Part shown: positions 1 to 11,535 of the stretch, in pieces
Layout of the letters: every line of letters starts with the position of its first letter
How positions within the stretch are numbered: the stretch's first letter is position 1
Assembly (NCBI GenBank): GCA_951799445.1
Contig: OX637288.1
Location: 13,208,501 to 13,272,500 of the forward strand
From: Pseudisothecium myosuroides
Taxonomy: Eukaryota > Streptophyta > Bryopsida > Hypnales > Lembophyllaceae
Direction of reading: 5' to 3'
DNA length: 64,000 nt
Notes under the pieces: model-generated
Told to the model about the DNA's origin: nothing
What the model saw: only the letters and a program-made list of their open reading frames with translations
Database searches by the model: none
Made by a program: the position numbers and the translations under genes

Positions 1-3000
1 AAAGAGTTTTGGCATGGCACTCTACCGACGTAAGCAAATGGTTTTAAAATTGGACCTCCCTTTGAGAAATAATTGAAAGAGGCATGAGTGAGCCTGCATG
101 ATGCAAGGCAAGCATGCAGGTATTTTAAGTTTTAAGCTTAAGTCAGAGTGGACCTTGCCAAATGTGTGAGTTTGGAACAATAAGCAGCATAAGTTGGGAG
201 GAGACTGCCGTATGTACAAGGTATGCGCACCTATTATTATTTGTCACAAATTACAACTGAGCGTAGCTGCTCAAAATTATTTTTACTAGATCTCATCAGT
301 GAGTTGATTGGCAACTTGAATAAGGATTCCAGTGCATTTTTGTAGGCATTATTTGGACACCATACGAATAAGTTATGAATTATAACTAATTCATATATAA
401 TTTACACTCTAACAATGTTATTCAAAAAAACTCTCTCTAGATCTATGTACGAGAAATCAATCATAGACTTTCATGTTTTGATTGTGTACGTCTTGTGTAA
501 TCAATCAATGTCTAGGAAAATGTGATGCTTTTTTAGTTGAAATGTAGGTGTTGGACGGTGTTGATTATGAGTGTACACGTTTGTTACTTACTGTTAATTG
601 TCACTTAGTTTGTAATTGCAGCTTATCATGGCATTGTGGAGATTACCGTAAATTGGATGCCAAAGTGTCTTCTAGTAGCCTCCCTGAGTTTGTGATTTTC
701 AAATGAAAAACCACACAAATTTGGGACTAAGAATTTGAAACAAACTTGACCATGATCTCTATAGCCATGCCAGCAGGAGTAACTTTGATTGCATGACATT
801 GCCTGCAGAAAACTGGGTGATGCTCCGCCAAACTCTCTTTGTGTTGGTCATCAAGCAAAAACTCTGCCGCAAACTAGAACTTGTGTGATGTCCGACATAA
901 TTATCTCCAGGCCAGCTTAGTTGCCTAATATATGCGGAAGTAATAACTTGAAACACAATCAGAAATATCGATTTACAGCAGCCTCAAACCTAAGTTAGTA
1001 TCTTCCTAAGGTAGAAGCACCTAAATCGGACACAAGTTGTTCACAAACATCTAAAAAACAACCTAAATCCATGCGTAAGTGGACCTAAAGAAGACATGTG
1101 GGGACTCTAAAGCAAGGCTTTTTTTTGGCCTTTCTGGTGCCAGATTGCACCAAAAAAAAAAATCTGGCTAAAAAAGGTTATAAAAAATGCCAAAAAAATT
1201 GGATGAAATCCCCAAACAACTTTGAAACTAAAAAAAATATTAGATGAAATCGCCTAATTGTGGATGAAAACCATACTATACATCCAATAAGTAGACGAAT
1301 GTTGCAATTTGGAGCACCACTGTAATATTTTATATCGCCACTATAGTACTTCTTCAAAAATGAAAAAAAACAACCTGCTCTAAAGTAGACAAGTGTGGTT
1401 CCAAGAAGTTGTTACTATCATGATGGAGGTTCTTACACTGGCCAATCACCTATGCATGATTCAAGATTAGAGTGTGTCTCTCTTGGGTGTTTGTGTGTCC
1501 ACTTTGGTGTTAGTCTAGTATCCACAGTAGGTGCAACTACGGAGTTGTTTCTAAAAATTTGTCTTATATTCATATAAGCTTGGAAAAATACAAAACCAAT
1601 TTTGTTGGTTTCCTAAACCATTTTCTAACAAGCATATATCAATGGATTTTGTAGCTACCCTCAAGATCTACAAATCTTGAATAAGTGTTCAATTTAGGTG
1701 CTTCTACCTTAAATGATTACAACTCTCGACCAGTTCTTCCACTCCATAACGTTATTAATAGCATTTGCACTGTGGCCCTCAAATGGGCTTGGATGATAAG
1801 TGATCCGAGACCATCAAAATATTTTGATGGCACTCAATCCTAAAGTGTCAAGCAATGGCCCTTCAAATTTGAGTTTGGTGAGCTTTATCCTATACCTCAC
1901 TTAATTGGTGATTGATTAATTGACAATTTATGGGGTACATTTGATATTTTGGTGAACAAAGGCGGGGGACAAGAATTTTGAGGGCTCTTCAAAAATAGAT
2001 GTGAACTTTTAGCACATCAAATTTGACATGCATGAGTACAAATATTCTAACCTTTTAATACATTAAGGACCAAGGCAACTTAGATGAATATTTAATGATG
2101 GTTTCTAATCAATAATGTAAAATATGATTCATAATTCCAGCTTCTCCCTGAGGCTTCAACGACCTCCTTAGCCGGATTAGTTGTTCTTTTACTATAAAAA
2201 TACGGTTACATCGATTCTTGAACTCACTAATATTTTCAATAAAATTTCAAACCCAAAATTTAAAATTCCTTCTAAAATTGATTATAAATTGAACATATGT
2301 AATTTTCACAATTTTTTCTTTTCTTTAAGTTCAAAATGCTAAGCTTTGATTATTATTGTTTTAAAAAATCATTTTACTTATTTACTCAAGTCATTTTTTA
2401 TGGGTCAATTTTGAACTAGAAAAGTTGCTTTTTGAAGTCAAACATACTATATAATCCTGCAATTATAAAACACTCATGAAGACAGATTCTGAAAATATAA
2501 ACAAAAACAATGTAATAGAATTAACACAAAAATTTACATACTATAAGATATAAGATCCTACGCTATTTTTTTGGACACACTGTAGGATCTTATAGTATGC
2601 TATTTTGAGAAGATGTGGGAAAAAATTCAAAATTTTCTATTGTAGGGATTACAAGATATTAGCGTTTGAACAAATTGACAAAAATCCTTTTTTTGGCCCT
2701 ACAAAAAACCAGGCAAACGTACTTCACAAGGTCACATTTGTGTGAAAAAATGTCCAAAATGGTGGTGCTTCTTTAGTTGAAGAATGAATCTAAAGAAGCA
2801 CCACCATTTCAGAATTCTTCAAGGCAAGTTGGCTACATGCTTGAAAAATTTCAGATCATTTGGAATTGCACAACATATAAGAAAAAAATAATAAGTAGGA
2901 AAAAGTAGAGAATGATTTAAAATACAAAATTGTTAGAATTTAGTTATAGAATTGAAAAATGTCAATTTCAATGGATGTAATGTTGTCATAAACAATCTAC

Positions 3001-5220
3001 ATCCCACAATTTTATTTTTTTTCAATATTGAGAATTGGGTTAAACAAAAGACTTCAAAGTTTATTTTAGAATAGAGAATCCATAACTATCCACAAACTAA
3101 AACTCTTCATAATTTCCCTATCATTAATAAAAAATGGAATGATTCAAAGCTTTTCACATACATATAAATCTAGAAAATCAATTTCTAATTTCTATTTCTT
3201 AAAACAATGATTTTTTAAGAAATTTTTGAGTTGCCCAAAGATCAATGAAAATTCCATATCATGCAATATTAACTTTTTAACTATGTAGTCAAAAGTTATG
3301 AAAATTGTTGCGCCTTAAAGCTACTCTTTAGGCACATATGTTGTGTGAAAATTTCAAAAATTTGAATAAAATCAACTAGAATAAATAGATTATTCCATTC
3401 ATGTAAGAAACATATTATTAGAGCTACATTTTCTTAGTAAGCTTATAAACATTACAATCTAAAAGAACTATGTGAAAATTCAGGTTTTGACTTTAAAAAT
3501 GTCTTTGAGGCTTGCAATGTATTTTAAAGGTTAAAAGAGATTGAATAAGCATCTGAAAAATGGTTTCCATTATTATATTGTCCTAATTTTTGTTTAAATC
3601 TTGTTGGCAATTGAAAAACAATTCCATAATTTTTTTTGAGCATGTAAACGGGCATGTAAATTTTCAACACAATGTGAATAAGACATGAATTTTCAAACTA
3701 CTCATTAGAGGTGTATCCAAATTGATCCGAGGTGTTCAAGATTAGAAGGTATACATTCAAGGCAAGAATGTGCATGAATTAATTTTGCAAATAGGGTTGC
3801 AATTAGGAATGCTTATTTTTGGTTGTTAATTTCTATTTATTCAACCCTAGAAGGATTTCATAGACTCAAAATAAGCTTATAAATGGTCAAAAAATTCACG
3901 CTCATTCTAAAAAGTTTATTATTTTCATCCAAATTTTTCTGCACAACTTATTAGTGGTATATCTAGATAATTGAGTACAAATTGTAGTGGTTACTTCCTG
4001 ATTAAATAGGGAAATAATGTTCTAATTCTAATCAATGACAATATAATTTGAAGTGTATTTTTTATTCTTGAAATTTGATTTTGACATTTAAAATGACTTA
4101 TTTTTCTTTTGAGTAAAATTAAAAATGAAGCTTCCCAGGTCTGATTTTTACTTTGCTTGAAGATGTAAGAAAATCCTAAAATGGCTACAACCATGTTCTA
4201 AAATATAAATTCACATTAAAAATTTCAATGAAATTATCAATATGGTGATGTATGCTTGAACATACGTATTGGATATGTGTTAAATAATAGAAATTAAATC
4301 AGCTTCAATCTATTTAATCCTCGAGTGCCCTGATTTAGTCAGTGGTGTAGGAAGATGTAGAAATAGCACATATAGTTTCATGCAAATTTGTGAGGGTACT
4401 TTTAAATTGTTCAAAGCAGTTTTCAAGAAAATATTCTTTTCTAACTTTGAATGCTAATATCTTCTAATCTGTAACATCAAACTTCATGAAATTTTTACCA
4501 CACAATCTGAGACAAATGAAGTACAAGATCCTATGGTTAGATTCTAAAAAAAAAAAGAATCTGTTTTCTTGGATAAACGGAGCAAAATTGGCAGTTTTGA
4601 GTCGTTTTTGACACGAAAATGGCCTTAGGACTTGAGGGATTGAAGATTTGAATGAAAAAAAAATGGTGATTTAAACTTGAAAATCATCTTTAGAGAAGAA
4701 AATTCAAATGAAATACACATAACATTGTATTCTTTGGATTTTAACACATGGAACTTCCAATTGCAATAACTCATTGAGTTCATGTTTCTTATTCAAAGTT
4801 TTGAAATGTAATAAAAAAAATTTTATTAGGATTTAATCATTAAGTTAAATTGTTTTTTAAAAATGAATACTTTGAAGTTTATAATCAAGTCTATTTCACA
4901 AAGGCACATCTGCTTTTGGAATGCAATGACTTTTAAAGGTTAAAATGTCTCAATCATTATTGGAAATTTCTCCTCACATTTTTTTCCATTAAATGAGAGC
5001 ACCTTTATTAATCATGTTTTCCACATTTCACATTTGCTTTGTAAAAACATTATAAACTTTAAGATGCATCATCCAAAGATAATATAAATTTGTAGTAAAT
5101 GTGGTCTTGGAATACATGCAATTATATACAATTAAATGATTAATATATTTTATATTCTTAGTTGGACTTGCATTTCAAACAATAAATGATTAAAGTATTT
5201 CATGCACTCCTACCTAAAAT
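1..5220. other. AT-rich intergenic DNA, decayed repeats
   Basis: No gene is recognisable. The stretch is strongly AT-rich, and its open frames are short and resemble nothing. About 2540-3060 resembles, in opposite orientation, the inside of the TTAA-bounded element at 10608-11535: shared blocks include the words around 'aaggtcacatttgt' and 'aagttggctacatgc'. About 4400-4650 resembles one end of the same family ('aagatcctatggttag', then 'ggcagttttgagt'). Most of this DNA therefore looks like eroded copies of that family and other non-autonomous elements. A 19-bp perfect hairpin at 2758-2808 is listed separately. Confidence 0.6.
2758..2808. repeat. 19-bp perfect inverted repeat (hairpin, 13-nt loop)
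   Basis: Positions 2758-2776 and 2790-2808 are exact reverse complements, separated by 13 bases. The related element at about 11220-11260 has only one arm followed directly by the flanking sequence. The second arm here therefore looks like a local inverted micro-duplication within a decayed TTAA-family element. Confidence 0.8.
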
Positions 5221-7786
5221 ATCATGAGTTCTAAAGGGTTAACTATAGAAGAACGTGCTTGTCCGCTCGACGAAGAATGTCGCCTGTGCATTCTGTTCGT
5301 CGTCCGTCGTCCGGAGACCAAACGTCAGTCCCCCAAAATCGCTTGCACGCTCCTCTCAATCACACGCAGATCCCAAGACGATCAAACTGTGAACTTATTG
5401 ATCGGAGTTCTTCCAATTCGACGGAGCCATGAGAATCACGAGCTGCGGGACTTTCCAACAATGTTGGATTTGAAGTTTTTGAGTGTGTGCTCAATTCGTT
5501 CTCGTTTTCCTTGAAATATGGTGCCCTGTTATGAGTCCATGGCTGGGAAAAAAGGCCGTCTACAGGCTGTTGCGTGCTGTGGTGGTAATGAAATTAGGGT
5601 TCATCCTATGAATTGGATTAGTAAATTGTGAGTACAGGTGCTGAGTGATTTATTTGAGGAAAAATATTTGTGTCAATTCCTCTGCTATCTACTGCGTGGA
5701 CACGCAACCTGGAAATGCGACGCAGGACTTGAAAAATTCAGGCAAGTGCACTCCCGTAGTCCTTAGATCAGTTCGATGTCGTGGTGCTTCGTTTTGAATT
5801 TTCTTGTCATTATCTTTTAATTCAAGTTTGTTGGTAATTGGAATGATTCGGAGCTGAGAGCGAGTCGATTAGGGTCTTTCTTTCTCGAGTCCCGCTGCAT
5901 TTCGTCTTTCTCACCTGATAGAGCGAATGCCTATTCATATCTGCCGTATTGGAAAGGGAATAGCTGTTCATGTGGGGAAAATCTTTTCCAATATCTGATA
6001 AATTAGGTTTTTTAATGAATTTCTATTATTGATGTTGATATTGCTGTAATCGAACGAAACGGCTTACTGTTTTATAACGTGCCATATGGATGTCATTGTG
6101 AATTGGGAAAGCTGTTCAGATATGATGCACACCTAAGCATTATGTGTGATGAAGTCCAGGCGATACAATGTATCTCTTAGAACAATGTCGAAAATCGTTA
6201 CAATTACTACGAAGGCATCATCTGGTTACTGCTGCGGACATATTTTTCTGTTCCGTCGATGGAGCATATGAGGTAAGGATCGCTTGTTTCACTGAGTCGT
6301 GCCAGTTATGTGCCTTTCTGTAATATCAGAGTTTCGATGAAATAGCATGTTTGAAGTGCCACATTTCCGACTACAGCTGCACAAAGCTCTAGAATCGAGG
6401 AATGGTATAGATCTGAGGTATGAGTTGGGCGCCATGGCACACCACAATAGAGATTAGGTATTATCGTCTTTGGTGCACCTAACGAAGCGAACACATTTTC
6501 TGCCAAGTTCGATCTACTAGTTTTTATGTACTCTATCTGAGTGAACATCTCTGACTTTTACATCCTCGTCCTCTACACTAATGTCCTGAAATTTCCTGCA
6601 TCGGTTTCTACTTTGAACAAGATTATAGCACGGTGATTTATCAGGAATTTCTCCTCAGTTACGCAGAGCTCAAATTCTACTCTTTGCATGCTTGCAAGGT
6701 TGATCTTGAGGATTTAAAATTGACATTTGAAAGCTATGAAACAGCCTCATACTGGCTATAGAATGCTCTCTAACTGGCTCCACCATTTACAGAAGCTTGG
6801 GAGCCCACTGTCGTCAATCTAGCCCATACGCTGAGAAAGCTTAAGTACATCTTTGCAACTGCTCACTTCTTTTCATTTTCCATTCCATAGTGATTGCTTT
6901 TGAAGCTCCCTCGTTCGCCTTATTGACATAGCAACTGGCCATGCAGGTTATACTCTGAAAGCCGATTCCATGTACAAGAGGGTTGTATCTCTAGTTCCCA
7001 GGGGCGCTAGCTCACATCCTGCCCTTGGTTTCACTTACCATATCCATGTTTGTCTTGGACCTCTTCTAATTTGCATTACAGATGAATTTTATCGTATCCC
7101 TCGTAAGATTGGAGTAACAACTTTGAGAATGCCTGTACCACCTCCCTGCAATATTAGGAAGTATGATTTATGATTAATTAAATGGTGGTACTATTTATGC
7201 TTCTTGCATAACGTGATGCTAATTTGGTACTCTGATAAGTTCAAGAAGCCATTGCTCTCGTGTATTATTTGTTTCTTCAAAGTGATCATGTCATTTCGGT
7301 TGTTAATTGTGGGTGATGTTGCATTATTAGACTGGAAGGTGCACGGTTCTTGTACTAAAGCAATACTTGATTTTTCTGACGCAGGGAAAATGGCGATGGC
7401 ATTGATTATAATCTCAATTTTATTTCCTGCTTTTGATGTTGCCTATGTTGTAGATCATGAAATATAAATAATATACGGAGTAATATACAGTTCTGTCATA
7501 ATAATCTCACTCGAACTTTACTGCACACATAGTAGAACCTTAACATATAGAACCTTGATTTGATACATAGTTATGACGGTTGAGAATTCTTACTGACAGG
7601 CCCGTTGATTGAAGTCAGATGACACTGTCCCGGCTGAGATTCTTACCAGCGCGTTTTATATGAATGAAAGTATCTTGTTTCTCCTTGCTCTGATTCAAAC
7701 AGAGAAATTTGTTGCTGCCTTCGGAGGCTGAACGATCACTAGTTATAAAAACTGATCATTGGTTACAATGACTTTTCCGCTTGCAG

Positions 7787-7909
7787 AGGACTCGATGGAC
7801 TCGGTGGACTCGGTGGACTCGGCGGACTTCGTGGACTTGGCGACGTGGTATGCTTGGTTCAGCTACCGACATTCCTGTCTCAAAAACTACAAAATTCAAC
7901 TTGTGCTCG
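7787..7909 (+). CDS. Candidate exon with short GGACTCGGT-type tandem repeat
   Basis: After a TTGCAG acceptor the sequence repeats a 9-base unit about six times (variants of GGACTCGGT), then non-repetitive sequence runs to a GGTAAGA donor. One frame stays open throughout and would encode an acidic DS(V/M)DS-like stretch followed by '...ATWYAWFSYRH'. No family is recognised. The repeat could equally be a simple minisatellite in an untranslated region. Confidence 0.25.
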
Positions 7910-8025
7910 GTAAGACCAATTCAGTACAGTAGTTGAAACTGATGAACTCAATCTAAAGTCTGCCGATGCCATCCATTTCAACTTGTTCCAAAAGCAGATT
8001 ATATCAACATTAGGTTATGTTAGGT

Positions 8026-8220
8026 TCATTCCCTGCCTCTTGATGATACTACAATCACGATGGTTCGTATGTAATCAACATTGCCCTTCTCGGAAGTATT
8101 TGGAACAGTCAACCATGTCCGAAAACCACCACCACCATTAAAAGATGTCCCACTAATACTAAAAGTCCAACCATTTGCATACAATTTCAACACCTTGCAA
8201 TCAGCAATTACGTAAGAGTC
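8026..8220 (-). CDS. Candidate terminal exon, unknown protein
   Basis: Reading the minus strand, a good acceptor (pyrimidine-rich, ending TTGCAG) is followed by an open frame that starts DSYVIADCKVLKLYANGW and ends ...VVSSRGRE and a stop. It includes a glycine-rich turn (SFNGGGGFRTW). The residue mix looks like real protein rather than translated AT-rich DNA. No upstream exon was joined and the family is not recognised. It may be the last exon of a small gene, or a fragment. Confidence 0.3.
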   Translation of the reverse strand, partial: DSYVIADCKVLKLYANGWTFSISGTSFNGGGGFRTWLTVPNTSEKGNVDYIRTIVIVVSSRGRE

Positions 8221-8299
8221 CTGCAACAGAAAGCACGTGTTTTGTTTCGATTCTATGCACAGTAAAACTTTACGAAGTTATTATAGATGAAACTTTCAA

Positions 8300-9670
8300 T
8301 TCTGGATGTTTTCTCCAATTGTTTCCAAAAATTATTAATTAAAGAAACCCTATCGAATCTCTTAGAATAATGTGACGAATCCGAAGATTCAAAGCTTTTT
8401 AGAATATCCTTTTGAATCTCTTACCCAGGAGAACTCAAGATTCAAGGATCTGGCAAGTTCCACGATTAAAAAAGTACCGCTACTTATTATTTAGTGTTAT
8501 TTAGTCCTTACTGCCTGCTGATTTGAGAACGTCTCCTGCACCAGGTGGCAAATCGTTTCGGAAGTACGCTGCTAATTTTGTTTTTTTATTGATTTTTTTG
8601 GCATACAGAGAAAAACATTTCATTTCAAAGCCCCCAATTACTTTCTTGGGGAGCTTTCCTAAAAGGTTGCTTTTTATATTATAAATTTTTTAAGAGATTG
8701 AAGGGGGTCAGTGGAGGCCCGGGAATCCCCTTGCACCAATAAGGGGCGAAGGAAACAAACCCAGAATAAGGAACTGACCATAATGGCAGTCCTCTCATTC
8801 ATAGTCACACTTCTTTTCATGGCAAGATCCAAAGGGTTACACAAAATAGTGAAATTAGGTTGCCTTACCAATTAGGTTGCCTTACTTCAAGAAAATTACT
8901 TTATAAGTCAAAAAAGCCAACAAATATTTCTTCAAATATTTTTGTTTGTACACATGGAGATTCATGAGTCCCAATTACAACGATAATTAATTCAAAAGTA
9001 GCGCTTTCTCGTAGAGAAACAATAAATATTTATTTAGTGTAGAATGTCGAGAAATTAGTGTGGGGCAACCTAATTTCACTATTTTGTGTAGGCACAAGGT
9101 AAAGCAGCATCATGTCATTCATATTTGTATGAAAAACAAGAAGGATTCCATTTGCCATCATCAGCATCATTAAAGGTGCTGTGTTTGGTTTTTTTGCTAC
9201 AAAAAAACTACCTCCCTGCAGGCTTTGTGACAAGAGTATAGAATTTTTTTTTTTATTTTTAAATATGCTTTGCCATATCCATCCAAGTGAGGGGAAGGGA
9301 TTTGCCTGATATTTCTTGTCATAGTAAAATCTGAAATAAAAATAGAAAAATATGTTCAAAAATAGTAGAAACTAACAATTCTATCTTACATATGATTGCC
9401 ACATAATTATTCATGGTTGAAGGGCAAAAAATTAAACTTAATCAACATGGGCAACGCATTATTACCAAAAAAAAAAGTGCAACGACACATAACATTGTTT
9501 AGCAATGTGAATGGGGTCCCTTTTGCACCCTTTTGCATGCCCCCTACAGTGAACAAAATTGTTTTATATGTCTCCTTGTCCAACTAGAATCCTTAAATTA
9601 AGTCTCTTTTATGCATCTAAAGAAGTATAATACTTTCCCAATATGAGAAGGACCATTGCCTAATCATACA
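8300..9670. other. AT-rich spacer with inverted-repeat insert
   Basis: No protein-coding gene is supported. The main structure is a 26-bp perfect inverted repeat (separate entry). The rest is AT-rich DNA with homopolymer runs, leading into a TTAA-type element. Confidence 0.5.
8839..9089. mobile_element. Small hairpin/MITE-like insert, 26-bp perfect inverted repeats
   Basis: Bases 8839-8864 and 9064-9089 are exact reverse complements 26 nt long, enclosing 199 bp of AT-rich DNA. Next to the left arm, 'aattaggttgccttac' is partly repeated. A perfect match of this length at this spacing suggests a recent miniature inverted-repeat insert or a fold-back event. No target-site duplication is clear, so the true ends may differ. 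Confidence 0.55.
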
Positions 9671-9676
9671 ATGTTA

Positions 9677-10566
9677 TAACCCCTAAAAGACCATTGTCCC
9701 TTCGGGGGACAAATGCGTTTTCGGGCAGGTACCTACGGGCTGAAATTTTGTCGTGATTTTTTGAAAAAAAATTTGGAGATAGAAAAACCGATAAGCTTTG
9801 TGGGAATATAAATTTTTTCATAATCGGTGCCCGGGAACAAAAGTTATCAGCAAAAAAAAAATGGACAAAAATTCGAATTTTTTTTAATATTTTTTTTCTC
9901 ATAGATTATATTTTTGTCTATCTGGAAAGATTTGATTCATTTCATTTGGATTTGTTATGAGAAAGTTATTGACATTCTTGTTTTTCCGGCAGTTAGAGCA
10001 TCTTCTTGAAAAAAATAACTTGTAGGATTCATTTCTAAATGCAATTTTTTCAATTTTTCAAATTTTTTTTAAGATTTTTGATTTACTTGCTAGAACAATC
10101 TCACCATTGGGATTAGTGCATTTTATTCCATCTAAAATATATTAATATTTTAGATTTTCCTTCTATGTCGTACCTACTTCTATTTAACAATTTTTTAAGA
10201 ATGATAATTAAGTTTTTTTGAATTTTTTTCCCCCTAGACTCTCAACTCAATTCTCCACTATAAAGATTTAAAGCTCAAAACTCTATAGTGCAAAAATTTT
10301 AAGTTAAAAATGTTCAAAGTCAAAAAATCTAGTCCCGCAATGTGCTGAAAAATTTGTATTTTTCACTTTAAACGCAGATATCTTGCAATTTGTGCAGTCA
10401 AAAATCCTGAAATTTTTTCTACACATTCTCATACTAGTTAGGTGTAAGATTCTATGATTAGATGTGAGAAAAAAACAATTTTCAATTTTTTTTACTCTTT
10501 GCTGTAAATATGGCAATTTTGAGTGTTTTTTGGCAGAAAAAAGGCCCTGGTCCTTTAGAGGATAAT
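9677..10566. mobile_element. TTAA-family non-autonomous element, copy 1
   Basis: The left end reads AACCCCTAAAAGACC and the right end GGTCCTTTAGAGGATAA, an inverted pair like the perfect ends of the copy at 20011-20940. Internal blocks such as 'ttcgggggacaaatgcg' and 'gggctgaaatttt' match that copy in reverse orientation. The two copies therefore form a large inverted repeat about 9.4 kb apart. There is no transposase frame. The end motifs have one or two mismatches, so this copy is older than copy 3. Confidence 0.7.
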
Positions 10567-10607
10567 GTTGACATTAAACAAAGGATCTATGTACCAATGG
10601 GAACTTG

Positions 10608-11535
10608 TTAATCCCTAAAGGACCAACCTGCTATTTCTAGCAACTTAGCAATTTTGGGTAGGTATGTGTGACTAGAGATTTTTATATTTTAAGCTGAAAT
10701 TTTAATAGGCGGGGACGAGGAATATCTTTTATGTGCACTAAATTTCATGACATTTTGAAATAGAAGTCAAAAGGTATGGCCTAATATGTTGTTTTTTCAC
10801 CGGGCGGGCAATCTGGGCAGATCTGGAAAAATCACTTTTTTCAAAAATAAAAATTTGAAATTGGTTTTCTAGAGTTACATATACGTGGAAAGCTTTAAAT
10901 CATTCCATTTCGACCAATGAGTAAAAAGTTATGAGGTTTTTTAGTTTGCGGGCAGTTACGAATTCTCTACTCTGAAATAAACTTTGAAGTTGTTTATTTA
11001 ACTTAATTTTTAATTTTTTTTGAAAAAAAAATCATAGGATTTAGGTTGTTTATTACAACATTTCAACCATTGGGATTGACATTTTTCAATTCCATAAATA
11101 AATTCTTAACAATTTAGTATTTTGTATCATTCTCTACTTCTTTCTACTTACTATTTTTTTGGATATGTTGTACAATTCCAAATGATTTGAAAATTTTAAG
11201 CATGTAGCCAACTTGTTTAGGAAAAAGAATTCAAAGAAGCACCACCATTTTGGACATTTTTTCGTACAAATGTGACCTTGTGAAGTGCAGCTGCCCTGTT
11301 TTTCCCAGGAACAAAAAAAGGATTTTTGCCAATTCAAATGCTAATATCTTCCAATCCGCATGGTGGAAAATTTTGAAATTTTTTCCACATCTTCTAAAAC
11401 TAGTTTACTATAAGATCCTATGGTTACATGTGTCAAAAAAGTTTTTTTTTCAAAAATTTGGTACTTGTACTAAAAATGGCAGTTTTTGAGTGTTTTCGGT
11501 GAAAATATAGTCATGGAACTTTTATTAGGGGTTAA
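10608..11535. mobile_element. TTAA-family non-autonomous element, copy 2
   Basis: It starts TTAATCCCTAAAGGACC and ends ...AGGGGTTAA, the family's inverted ends, and lies only about 40 bp after copy 1. The length (~0.93 kb) matches the other long copies. The inside is AT-rich and contains 'aagatcctatggttacatg' and 'ggcagtttttgagtgtttt', which are typical of the family near one end. No transposase frame is visible. Confidence 0.7.

Larger units (their letters stand above)
5224..8300. other. Gene-like region, possible spliced exons, product unknown
   Basis: This stretch is less AT-rich and less repetitive than its surroundings. It contains an open frame at 5224-5514 and several short open segments bounded by plausible splice sites on +. 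One segment of about 6180-6267 reads on to '...DIFFCSVDGAYE' before GTAAGG. A segment near 6790-6845 contains 'AWEPTVVNLAHTLRKL'. A segment near 6947-7028 contains 'MYKRVVSLVPRG' after an AG. The last loosely resembles a TPR helix of the Est1/SMG7 kind, but it is too short to name. A consistent full-length frame could not be joined. It may be a divergent gene, a decayed gene, or a non-coding transcript. The function is unknown. Confidence 0.3.
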
